NCBI GenBank assembly: GCA_963920575.1
Contig: OY986971.1
Coordinates: forward strand, 11,348,779 to 11,412,778
DNA: 64,000 nucleotides
Direction: 5' to 3'
From: Narthecium ossifragum
Lineage: Eukaryota > Streptophyta > Magnoliopsida > Dioscoreales > Nartheciaceae
A model generated the notes under the pieces. It made no database searches. It had not been told where the DNA came from and saw only the letters and a list, made by a program, of their open reading frames with translations. This document shows, piece by piece, positions 32,223-42,873 of this stretch (position 1 is its first letter; each line of letters begins with the position of its first letter). The position numbers and the translations under genes were made by a program.

Positions 32223-32977
32223 ATGATGGAAGATTGGAAGATCAACATCCACAAGTTCAGTAGTACGAACTTCGAATTCTGAAAGATGCAGATAGAGGAC
32301 TATCTGTACCAGAAGGATCTATTACTCCCTCCTCTTGGGGGAAAGAAGAACAAGCCAAAGGATATGACCGACCCAGACTGGGAGATCCATGATAGGAAGG
32401 CTCTATGGATGATTCGACTGTCCCTAGCACAGTTGGTGTCGTTCAACGTATCCAAGGCGAAAACTACCTAAGACTTGATGGCGGCCTTATCAAGAATGTA
32501 CGAGAAGCCCTCTACCTCGAGCAAGGTGCATTTCATCAAGAAGCTATTCAACATGAAGATGGTTGAGGAGATAGATGTAGCAGATCACTTACACAAATTC
32601 AATGAGTTAACTACTCAGTTGGAGTCTATTGGTATTGTCTTTGATGATGAGAATCATAATCTTCTTCTTTTATCCAGTTTGCCATAAAGTTAAAATAGTC
32701 TGGTAGTGGTTGTGATCAATTCAACTGGATCGGCGAAGTAGAAGCCTGAGGATGTGATTAGTTGCATTCTAGGAGGGGAGGTTCGCAGGAAGGACGGCGG
32801 GATCAAAGGAGGTGGATCCAGATCGGTCCTTAATACAGAAGAAACAGGAAGGAAGGCAACCAAAGACAAAAAGAATTGTTGGAGATCCAAGTCGAGAAGA
32901 GGAAGGTCAAAATCTTGACAAGGGGAGACGGTTGCTAGAACTGTGGGAAGAAAGATTACTACGAGCGAAACTTCAGA
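32223..32977 (+). pseudogene. Ty1/copia gag fragment
   Basis: Plus-strand reading has KINIHKFSSTNFEF, then QIEDYLYQKDLLLPP, DWEIHDRKALWMIRLSLA, LSRMYEKPS and LFNMKMVEEIDVADHLHKFN: the gag (UBN2-type) core of copia elements. A degraded zinc knuckle (NCGKKDYYERNFRCH) lies at about 32940-32985. There are at least five stops (near 32281, 32469, 32684 and beyond) and a frame change. It ends where a gypsy LTR fragment begins, so protease, integrase and RT are absent. Confidence 0.85.
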
Positions 32978-33121
32978 TGTCACGCCCTGCCTCAATTAAC
33001 ATCAATTTTTCTCAAATATCCCAAAAAAATTCAAAATTTCGGTATGACCTATGTGCACGGGTGCGTAAATTTACAATACATTACTTGTCAACATGACTAT
33101 AAATAACACAACATATGACAT
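32978..33121 (-). mobile_element. LTR end fragment related to LTR A
   Basis: Starts TGTCACGCCC and matches the reverse complement of the last part of LTR A (CCCAAA, ATTCGGCATGACC and GCACGGG words). It is the end of a minus-strand gypsy LTR, cut off at 33122 by element G. Confidence 0.7.
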
Positions 33122-34613
33122 TTGATAAGTGCATGAAAGTGCACTCCGAACAGTCTTATAACCATCTCAATTGCTAGATTGTCACCCTTAATCAACCTCT
33201 TTAGTACTATTTTTATATTTATATGTTGCTTCATATAGCTGTTGGAAAAATACAGGAAATTGGAGCTAAAAGAAGCTGAAAAGATTACATAGGTCAACTT
33301 GGAAGATTAAAATGTACCTGTTCATAAAGAACCAGATGATTTGTCATATATCATTGGAAAGCTCTTGAACGCTAGTTTCTGGAGAATTTTATGGTTTGCA
33401 ATTATGAGTTTTCTAGAGGAAGTTACAGTATTTTTAGTACCAATGGCGCAGTGTTGAATGGTAAAAGAGACTGGCGATTGACCGTCGCATCATCCGCCAG
33501 ATCGACCGTCGCATCATCCGCCAGATCGACCGTCGCATCATCCGCCAGATCGACCGTCGAGCTCACTATAGTGACGGTCAACCGTCGCATCATCCGTCAG
33601 ATCGACCGTGAGCCTCTGTCACGAAAAAGGTTTCTCAGGGAGGATGCGAAGATCGACCGCCGCTTTTCCAAATAAAGTTGCACAGTTGACGGTCGATCCC
33701 CAGATCAACCGTTAGATCTACCGCGATCGTGAATAGGAAACCGGATCTAACCCGAGTTTAAGACTTTTGGAGGCTATAAATAGGAAACTTAGGGTTCTTC
33801 AAGAGGGTTTTTTGGGAGGATTTTTCTGGAGCATCTGGAGGAGAGGAAGCTGCGTTAGGGTTTTGTTTTCTTCGTCTTTCTTTCTTTATTTTTGCTTGAA
33901 CACTTTTGTTGTTTTAATGATGAACATGAGTGGCTAGTTTCTTTTCTAAGGTCATGATGTTGCCTAACATAATCATTCTATGTTATTAAATCATGCTTAT
34001 TTAATCAGTTTATATTCCTTGTTTCATTCATTATTATAACTGAGACCTTAAATACCTTTATCTGACCAATAGAAGTATTATATATTGTTTTATGTGAGAT
34101 TGGACGAGGGTTCATTCCCTAATCTTGCAGGATCAATGAATGAATGAGTTTCGGTCAAAGCCGGGTTCAAGCTAAGACAATTCTTGGTTCATAATTGTTC
34201 TTCAGAGCTAAATGGATTCTTGATCAACACTCAGTTATGGGTACATTAGCAAGGGTTAATTGAGGGTTCTTGGTGAAAAGCGCGATCGAACAGATCATCA
34301 TACCGGAAGAACGAACCCTTGGAATTAAACTGAGATTTTGTTGATTCAATGCATAAAATAAGAATGCTATGGTGAAATCAGAACCTTAGTCTTCATCCGT
34401 TATATTTCTATCATTTTCTTATTTCGTTATTAGATCTTCTATTTTCAGTACTTCGTATTTCTTTCTTCACTTTCCTTATTTTCTTTAGTTTCAGTTCTTG
34501 TTTAGTATTTAACTCTAATAATGTTTACACCCCTCTGTGGGAACGATACTCGTCTTGCTGCTATACTGACCACACTGATTCGTATACTGGCGAGATATAA
34601 AATTTATTCTTCA
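33122..34613 (+). mobile_element. 5' LTR of Athila-like element G
   Basis: 1492 bp, TGATAAGTGC to TTCTTCA, followed by a TGGCGCC primer site. A U3 block (GAAGAACCAGA, GGAAAGCTCTTGAA, TTCTGGAGAATTTTA) is homologous to LTR C. TATA box CTATAAATAGG at 33773-33783. No 3' LTR is present in the window because element E follows. Confidence 0.82.
33480..33610. repeat. 24-bp minisatellite in the U3 of LTR G
   Basis: Three perfect tandem copies of a 24-base unit containing CGACCGTCGCATCATCCGCC, then a partly inverted segment and a fourth, changed copy. It lies about 165 bases upstream of the TATA box. Confidence 0.9.
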
Positions 34614-34619
34614 AGTTTT

Positions 34620-34637
34620 TGGCGCCGCTGCCGGGGA
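34620..34637 (+). other. Primer-binding site of element G
   Basis: TGGCGCCGCTGCCGGGGA, seven bases after the LTR end, close to the tRNA-Asp-type site of element C (TGGCGCCGTTGCCGGGGA). Confidence 0.85.
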
Positions 34638-34800
34638 TTTGATTAATGTTTATTAGTAGTGAATACAAGGTCGCCGATCACGGAAAGAAAAGTTGTTGCC
34701 CTTGAACGATAAAGTAGATTAAATTGGGAGTAAGAAGAGATCTAACAAAGACAACCTGTCCACATCAGATCTAGGAGTTCAAGAGGAGGAACAAGAGAAA

Positions 34801-34882
34801 ATGGAGATTAATAACAATGCACGTCCTCTGGAGGAGTACGTGAGGCCTACTATTTCTATCTCATCTTCATGCATCGCGTTAC
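34801..34882 (+). pseudogene. gag of element G, N-terminal part
   Basis: Opens at ATG 34801 with a run like NNNARPLEEYVRPTIS, which resembles the start of Athila/Tat-type gag. Interrupted at 34882 by solo LTR H and resumes at 36476. Confidence 0.7.
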
Positions 34883-36470
34883 TGATTGGATGCAAATATT
34901 GCATCCAATTACTTGTTTTCAATACCCGATTTGTGCATTAAATGTTGTTAAATCTTGTTTAATACATATGATTTGTTATAATCGGTGTTTTATACCCTTA
35001 CCAGTTGAAATGGGGTTGAAATGGTGTGCTTCACATGTTTTTGGAGTCTTTGTGGATTTCCAGAATAAAGAGTTAAAGAAATAGCTGAAACTGCCACTCT
35101 GGTCAGACTACCGGTCAATTGGACGGCGCATCAACAAGAGAAGCATGTTGGCACTAGACGATCACCAGACAAGATGGACCATCAACCGAAGAAGAATTTC
35201 GGCACGATCACCCGGTTGGACAGCCCATCCACCGAATAGGCATGTCGGCACCTGACACATCGAATGGAGACCCTTGAAATTCTAGAAGTTTCTAGAAGTT
35301 TCTAGAAGTTTCTTGAAGTCTCTAGAAGTTTCTAGAAGTTTCCATAAGTCTCTAGAAGATTCTAGAAGATTAGAAGATCCTAGAAGTTTGTAGAAGTTTC
35401 TATAAGTTTCTTGAAGTCTCTAGAAGTTTCTTGAAGTTTCTAGAACTTTCCAGTTGATAAGATCATTTGACCACTAAAAATTACCCATTTGCCCCTGAGT
35501 GGATAAGAATCCTAGTCACTGGATAAGATCCTTTGACCATCCACTCAAATTACCCTTTTACCCCTGAGTGGATAAGAAAACTTTGCCTATAAATACACCC
35601 CTAGGGGTAAGGTTTATGGTATCAATTCATTGAGGTATACCACATGTATAGGAGAGAGAGAGAGAAGATGGGCAAATGTGAGTAGTCCTCTGCTGGGCTG
35701 CAGGCTGATCCTCATCTATTCCTGGTTTTTCTTCTCATCCCTTATCTTTGTATCAGATTCCTTTTATTGAATAGATGATCGATTTTGTTTCATTCCTCTC
35801 TACTCTTATAAGCTTTCGATGCATGTTTTACCTGATTAGTCCACATATAGGTTCAGTCATGCTCTTCCTATGTGGGGATGGTTATTTAATCCATGTTTAG
35901 ATAATGATTTATATGCCATGTCCACTTCTTTACTGCGTTTTGTCCGCCGTGACAGCTGATACTTCGTCGATTTAGAATGGATGTATGCATAGATCACTTG
36001 CTTCTTGGATTCCCTTTGCTGCGATGTGTCCGCAATGACAGTTGATACATCGTCGTCTTAGACCCTTGTAAGCAAGGTTTCATTCTTAACTGTTGAGGAT
36101 AGATTCATTTAGATCATTACCTTGTGACTGCATGATTTATATTTCTATACCTTCCGATCAAGGGATTGGGATGTGAATCCCTTGATTGTGTTATACAAGG
36201 ATACTGGGTAAGGAAAATACCCAGGTTAGAGAAGGTGATGCCCAAGGCCTTGCTTCGATCCTTTCCACCCTTGTTTACCCTTTGAATTTGATCAACAAAC
36301 CAACCATATCTTATTACATGCTTTGTTCTGTTATTCTAATATTGATAACCCCTAGTTAGCTACCTTGTATACTTGTGTTTTCATCTTGCTTTTCTGCCTC
36401 CCTGTGGACCGACCGTTTTTACTGCACTTCTGCGACCGCCGTTGTTGTGTGCACGTTTTGGGCGTAACCA
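34883..36470 (+). mobile_element. Solo LTR H with heat-shock-element array
   Basis: 1588 bp, TGATTGGATG to GGGCGTAACCA, with target duplication GTTAC at 34878-34882 and 36471-36475. TATA box CTATAAATA at 35587-35595. Upstream of it is a long array of alternating TTC and GAA words (35280-35450). No primer site or coding region, hence a solo LTR. Family: TGAT start as in the Athila-like LTRs here, but its sequence is otherwise distinct. Confidence 0.9.
35280..35450 (+). promoter_or_regulatory. Array of heat shock element-like repeats (TTCTAGAAGT)n
   Basis: A 10-base unit TTCTAGAAGT repeated about 17 times with point changes. It gives contiguous inverted pentamers (nTTCn/nGAAn). The first seven half-sites from 35280 are perfect (TTC, GAA, TTC, GAA, TTC, GAA, TTC). 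This is the known binding pattern of heat shock factors, which need three or more. It ends about 137 bases before the TATA box. Confidence 0.75.
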
Positions 36471-36639
36471 GTTACCCGCAGAGGCTAGGAATTATGAACT
36501 TAAAAATCTTCATTTTTCTATGCTTCCAGAATTTCATGGTTTACCTTCTGAAGATGCATTGACTTTTGTGAAAGATTGTTATGCTATTATTCAGACTTTT
36601 CATCTAGGTGGCATTACTAAAGATCAACTGAAGATGTGA
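36471..36639 (+). pseudogene. gag of element G, continuation after solo LTR H
   Basis: Reads NYELKNLHFSMLPEFHGLPS then DALTFVKDCYAIIQTF and GGITKDQLKM, a gypsy (Athila/Tat-type) gag core. Cut at 36639 by the LTR of element E. Confidence 0.8.
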
Positions 36640-38349
36640 TGTCTCGCTCAGACCCGCGAAAGACCAACCGAGCTGTGGACGCGAATCGGAACCTAATTAA
36701 CTACGGAAATTTTGGCGAGGGTTCCCTCTAGTCTACTGGTTTCCCTGAGAAATCATCAAACACCCTCAATTAACAATTCTAAAATTAACAGAAATCTCAA
36801 ACTTAAAGATTCTAAATCTAGAAGTACTAGTCTACAAAACCTCGAAGAGGGGAAATCAGGTACACACATTTATACACTCCCGTATGAGGCTTACTATACA
36901 AAGGTTCTGAAGACAGAAGATCACCACTCCTCAAACTCTGCCATGCGCCGCCGCACCACCAACCAACTGCCCGGTAGGGGCCACCGAAGAGGAGCTAACG
37001 CCTGCACCTGCAAAACGCAGCCCAGGTAGGAATGATCAACTAAGCTCAGCAGGAAAACTACACTACGACTCACAGAAGGAAGAGAGAAACGCAACATGGT
37101 CGCCCTCTAACAAGGTCTAGGTGTACACAAGGGCCCCATAACCCCACCGATGTCTCTAGGTATCCTATCATGGTCACCCTAACGAACTAGGCCCATCCTG
37201 CAAACACCTAGTACTGCAGGAAGACGATACTACTGGGCAAGGAAAAGCCTCTGCCAGGCAGGCACACCCTCTGCCCAAGAGATAAGAAAAACTGGACATC
37301 GGCTACACCTCAGAACCAGGCTCCATGCCAACACGACCTCTAAATCATCGATCAACAAGTGTTCAAGTCATCTAGGCCTATCATCAAAATCGACTGAACA
37401 CAATCATTCAAACCTGGACCAAGCTACCCAGCCCCGGTCCTAAGGCAAAATCCGAGCTTCCAAGCCTTGGGACGGCGATACCACAGATCGCCCACACCCT
37501 AACCTTATGCAGCTATTGCACAACCAGATGCATGCTATGAACACATGCTTGAAAGTAGATAAGCATTCAACATATCTGATGATAAAAATCAACACAGTCT
37601 GGGCTGAGCACCCAGTCGGCCCGGGGTGGTGAATAGATAATACGTACCAAGGGACTGTTGCAGTGGTAACCCCACCAACTGTAGCCAGTGCACAAAAAGA
37701 CAGCATGTTATGGGAAGCAACCCCGGCAAACACAGGTAACAATACAACATGCTATCTACACATTCCGGGAGTCGTCACTCTCCCGCTTCACCACTACCCC
37801 TCATTATGGGGCTAACATGCTCAAGATATGTACGCGTTATAAAGCGGAAAAGAAAACTACACATACAAAGCCCCGCGGGCAAAATCCGACAAAAAAAACC
37901 TCCCTGCGATCAAAAGGATCGATCCTTTCCAAGAAATGATCGAAGAAGAGATCACTTTCGTGACCTGGGACCCCGACCATGTCGCCAAGAAAAAGATCGA
38001 AGAAGAGATCGATCTTCTTCCACCAGAAGAAGATCATGCACAGGCTAGGCATGATGCCTCAAGAATGATCGATCCTTTCAAAAAAAGGATCGATCCCGTT
38101 GGGTTCTCTGGCGACCGGCCGACAAGAAATACCGTCGAAAAACTCTACCAAACCATACAAAACCTTGGGATGTGGTAGTATGAAAGACCACAAATCAAAA
38201 ACTGGTACTCATGCTAAAAACCAATGAGCATGTAAAGATATCTACTCAAATCAAACACAGTCAAGCTCAAAACCTCACAAAACCAGAAAAGCAAGTAGGT
38301 AGGATTCCTATCTAGACAAAACCAGAAAAGCATGTAAAGATATCTGCGT
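36640..38349 (-). mobile_element. LTR of element E, U5-side part
   Basis: Starts TGTCTCGCTCAGACC, and matches LTR B from its U5 end up to about the GTAGGTAGG block (38298-38316). Diverged from B more than the inverted piece next to it. Holds GATCGATC sites at 37915-38095. A word pair (ACAAAACCAGAAAAGCA and GCATGTAAAGATATCT) is duplicated near the junction at 38225-38350. Confidence 0.8.
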
Positions 38350-39937
38350 TTTGTCCTTCTGTGAGAAGGATCGATCCTTCTTCGTTGGTCATGCTGAACC
38401 CGAGTGGGATCGATCATTCTCGGGTGAGGACGATCGATCCTTGTGCCTTGGGTAGCATGGATCCCCCTCGTCACGAGGAGGATCGATCCCCCTTGTGGGG
38501 GAAGGATCGATCCTCCTTGGCGCGGCAGTGAGGATGTTCCCTATCGCGAGTAGGATCGATCTTCCTTGGAGGAAGGATCGATCTTACTCGGCACGATACG
38601 GTGAGTTTGTTCTCTGTCACGAGAAGGATCGATCTTCTCTTGGGGGGAAGGATCGATCCGACTACGGCAGAGAGGGAATTTCTTCTTAGTTTTGCCCGCG
38701 GGGCTTTGCATGTATAGTTTTCTTTACCGTCTTATACCTTGTACATAAATTTAACCATGTTAGCCCTATAATAGGGGCAGTGGTGAACCGGGGGAGTGAT
38801 GACTCCCGGGATGTTTAGAATAAACGGGCGGGTAGCCTTACAGCTTTCCCTAGCCCTGCATGCCGACGTGCACCGAGGGCTTTATCTGTGATATCTGTGA
38901 GCTATTGTTTGCGGGGCTGCTTCCCGATGCAGGTGTCGTGGTGGACTGCTGACAGTTGGTGGTGGTACCACTTTAGCAGCTCCTAGACCTTAATTACCTG
39001 TTCACCACCCCGGGCCGGCAGGGTGCCGTGCCCAGACCTTGTTTGATATACAATCACATATTGTTGCATGCTTATCTGTATGTTCCTGCATGTGCTCATA
39101 ACATGCATTGCTTTGTGCATTAGTTGCATCTATGTAGGACGTTGGTGATGGGTTGATCGCCGATCCGGGGCTTTCGGGTAGTCCGGATCTAGCTCTAGGA
39201 CCGTTGCGGGTAGCTTGGTCCAGAACTCGATTTGTAGTATTCAGTCGATTTTTCGATGATAGCGTTAGATGACATGAATACATGTGGTTTGATGTTTAGA
39301 GGTCGTGTAGACTCCAAGTTGAATCTGAGGTGTAGCTGGTGTCCGGTGTTCTTGACTCTTGGGTCGAGGAGTGCCTACCCAGCAGTGTCCTGGCCCGCCA
39401 AACAGTGTTCTGTGTCCTGTTGTGAGTCTGCAGTGTTTTGGGCCTGCGTTGACGGACTTCCGGTAGAGTTATGGGACCCTTGTATACACCCAAAGTAGAC
39501 TTGGGGGCGGCACTGTTGTGTTCCCTCCCTTGGGAGTGTCGTAGTGTAGTGTCCCTGCTGAGCTTAGTGCTCACTCCTACCCGGGCTGCGTTTTCCAGGT
39601 GTTGGCGCTAGCTCTTCCTCGGTCGCCCCTACCAGGGCGGTGTTTGGTGACGTGGCGGCGTCTGGCGGTGCTTGAGGTGCGGCGATCGTCAGTTATACCT
39701 TTTGTTTAGTTAGCCTCCTACGGGAGAGATTTTGTATAACTTTTACCCTGTTGAGGATTTGTATCTATTCAGTTTCAGTCTTTGAGGTTTGTGATTGATT
39801 GTATAATACAGGATGATTATGAATTGCTTGGGAGACCACCATGATTAGAGGGAAATCTTACCAAAATTTCCGCAGTAGGTTAGGTTCCGGTTCGCGTCAC
39901 CCCGCCCGGTTGGGCCTACGCGGGTCGGGGCGTGACA
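38350..39937 (+). mobile_element. Inverted B-type LTR fragment inside LTR E
   Basis: Plus-strand orientation. Begins inside U3 (GATCGATC cluster 38368-38660), passes the CCTATAATAGG block (38765-38776) and ends at the exact LTR terminus GGGGCGTGACA at 39937. Its 5' end is missing. It is closer to LTR B than to the surrounding LTR E. Confidence 0.8.
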
Positions 39938-40250
39938 TGATCAATCATCTGAGCAAAAGAAGATCGATCATTTTGTGTAGAAAGCTAGACTTGGGCTAAA
40001 ACATAAGCCCAAGCACGGATCTTTTGATCCCGGGTTCATCCAACCATTCTAACCAAACATTATCACAAACACGGTCAGTGTGTGCACACGCGGGTGTGGA
40101 ACAAACCGACAATGCGCAATTTACCAAATTGCCCTTGCGATCCAAGAAACAATGCGATCCACCGGATTGCGTGCTCGACACGAAACAAGCAAACGAGTCT
40201 CGGGCCCGACCTAGCCAGTTGACCCAAGAGTAGAGGGACAGGTCCTCACA
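39938..40250 (-). mobile_element. LTR of element E, U3-side part
   Basis: 313 bp ending (as start of the LTR on the minus strand) with TGTGAGGACC at 40250. Contains GTGTGCACAC (40079-40088) and GCAATTTACCAAATTGC. Relative to LTR B, about 145 bases are lost at the junction with the inverted fragment. Confidence 0.8.
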
Positions 40251-40262
40251 TCCTAATACCCT

Positions 40263-41131
40263 TCAGGAAATCTCATCTCGAGATTCGATAAAGGTAGGGC
40301 TCGGAAAAAGAAAAAGAAGCTACACTAGAAGACAAGAGAAAGGCTACCTCGAGAAGAAAACAAATGTAGATATTCCTGCCGCATGCGCGCCTCGTGCTCC
40401 CAAGTCATCTCCTTGACGCCTCTGTGCCTCCACAGTAGCTTGACCAAGGGAATCGTCTTGCCCCGCAAGACCTGATCCCTCCGGTCAAGTACCTGAACTG
40501 GCTACTCAACGAACGTCGTGTCTGCCTCAAGCTCGATGTCATCTACCATGATGACATGAGACGGATCTGGGTGATATTTCCTCAACATCGACACATGGAA
40601 TGTCAGGTGCACAACTAACATGTGCTGTGGAAGATCCAGGCGGTAAGCTACTTCGCCAATCCTGTCTAGGATCTCGAACGGCCCGACGAACGTCGACGCC
40701 AACTTACCACCTCTGCCAAACCTGGCTGACCCTCTGTATGACGATGCTGGCAGGAACACTATGTCGTCGACTGCAAACTCTAGCGGTCATCGCCTCTGAT
40801 CTGCATAACTCTTATGTCGGCTCTGAGCCATCAGATGTCTCTGCCTGATCTGCACTAGTCTCTCTGATGACCGTCTGACAATGTCTAGACCGGTTAGTGG
40901 TACCTCCCCAACCTCTGTCCAGCACACTAGGGAATGACACGGCCTACCGTACAATGGCTCGAAAGGTGCTGCTCCAAGACTGGACTGGTAGCTGTTGTTG
41001 TAGGCGAACTCTTCCAAGGGAATGTGCTCCTCCCAGCTGCCCCCAGCGTTGAGGACATATGCTATTAGCATGTCCTCTAAGATCTGGATCGTCCGCTTTG
41101 ACTGCCCGTCTGACTGCGGATGAAATGTCAT
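40263..41131 (-). pseudogene. Integrase C-terminus and chromodomain of element E
   Basis: Minus strand: [19 protein letters not shown] at 41131-41070, NNSYQSSLGAAPFEPLYGR, then GPFEILDRIGEVAYRLDLP, LRKYHPDPSH and DIELEADTTFVE, with the chromodomain continuing downstream in the normal order, unlike B. Stops occur near 40787 and 40502. Confidence 0.8.
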
Positions 41132-42873
41132 GCTGAAAGTCAGGAGTCTACCAATTGCCTCCTGAAAGCCTCGCTAGAACCTACTGTTGAACCTGGGGTC
41201 ATGGTCTGACACTATAGACACTGGAACTCCATGTAGTCTGACCACATCTCTGACGTACAAACTGCCCAAGATGTCTGTTCAGTCTGTCGTCTGCATAAGC
41301 AAGAAATACGCCGATTTGGTCAATTGATCCACGATGACCCAAATTGTGTCATTCCCCCTAGAAGATTTCGGTAGCACGGTCACTAAATCCATTGTGACGT
41401 GCTCCCACTTCCACTAAGCTAGTGGAAGGGGCTGAAGTAACCTTGGAGTTCACTGGTGATCTATCTTGACCTTTTGACAGGTAAGGCAGCGCGATACAAA
41501 CTCCGTCACTGCCCTCTTCATCCCGCACCACCAGAACTACCGTTGTAGGTCCTGGTACATCTTGGTGCCCCCGGGATGAACTGCAAAATGAGAGTGATGA
41601 AACTCTCGTAGGACGTCCTCTCGCAGAACTGGATGTGCCAGAACCGCTACTCTGCCTCTGAATCATAGCCCTCCGTCTGGCGATACTGTCCAGTCCCCGC
41701 CTGCGCCCTCCATGCCTGCCAATGTGCGCAACTCCTCGAACTATACATTACTACGTTGCGCCTCTATCACAGTGGCTAGAACTGCTGGCATACACTGATC
41801 CTCGAACTCGACCTCCAATTGGCCTACTGTCTCTAACGTCTGCCACTGCCGCGCTGATAACCCTGCTACTGCTGCTCTGGTGTCTCTCACCTGTCTACTC
41901 AGCACGTCCACTACGACGTTTGCCTTAACATGATGGTAATGCAACTCGAAGTCGTAGTCCTCCAGTAGCTCCATCCAACGTCGTTGCCTCAGGTTGAGGT
42001 CAAATTGGGTGAAAACGTGCCTCAAACTCTTATGGTCTGAGAAGACAGAGAACTTCTCGCCCTAGAGGTAATGCCGCCAGGTCTTCAGGGCGAAGACCAC
42101 TGCTAATAGCTCCAAGTCATGGGTCGGGTAGTTCCTCTCATAGTTCTTCAGCTGACGAGAACCATAGGCAACTATGTGTCCCTCCTACATGAGGACACAC
42201 CCCAAACCCTCACCACTGGCGTCGTAGTAGACACTGTAACCCAAGCCTCGCTCGGGGACGATCAACACCGACGCAGTGGTCAACCTTATCCTCAGCTCCA
42301 CAAAGGATCGCTCACAAGCATCATCCAACACGAACGGGACGGACTTCTGTGTCAGTCTGGTCATCTGTCCAACAACTCTGGAGAAGACCCACATGAACCA
42401 TCTGTAGTATCCTGTCAGGCCTAGGAAACTACGGACCTCAAGCACTGTCCTCGGTCTCTGCCACTGTACCACTGCCTCGACCTTGGCCGGGTCAACTGAG
42501 ATCCCTGCTGCTGACACCACGTGCCCAAGGAATCCCACTTGTGCGAGCCAGAACTCGCACTTGGAAGCCTTGGCATATAGCCGATGCTCCCGAAGTAGCC
42601 GCAACACTGTCACCAAGTGTCGCCCGTGCTCCTCCTCTGAATCAGAATAGATCAAAATATCGTCGACGAACACCACCATAAACAGGTCTAGGAATGGTCG
42701 GAAGATCCTCTGCATCAGATCCATGAATGATGCTGGTGCCTTCGTCAGCCCAAACGGCATCGTCAGCCAAAACGGCATCACCACGAACTCGTACAGGCCG
42801 TACCGAGTTCGGAAAGCCGTCTTCAGGATGTCGCAATCCCAAACTCTCAACTGGTGGTAGCCTGTGCAGAGGT
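41132..42873 (-). pseudogene. RT, RNase H and integrase core of element E
   Basis: Minus strand. RT from about 42873 with [20 protein letters not shown], a catalytic FVDD box ([17 protein letters not shown]) and [20 protein letters not shown]. RNase H follows ([34 protein letters not shown]). The integrase core is degraded by stops and frame changes (41140-41740). The RT motif MPFGLT is partly doubled ([16 protein letters not shown]) by an in-frame 18-base tandem duplication at about 42749-42784. Confidence 0.85.

Larger units (their letters stand above)
36640..42873 (-). mobile_element. Gypsy chromovirus-like element E, minus strand, truncated
   Basis: A relative of B: a composite 3' LTR (36640-40250), then the 3' part of pol (40263-42873). 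gag, protease, the 5' LTR and the RT start are missing because LTR F begins at 42874. No target duplication could be found. Confidence 0.85.

Noticed and set aside
33480..33610. Regular 24-bp repeats looked at as a CRISPR array
   Set aside because: Units are directly abutting with no spacers and sit in a plant LTR upstream of a TATA box.
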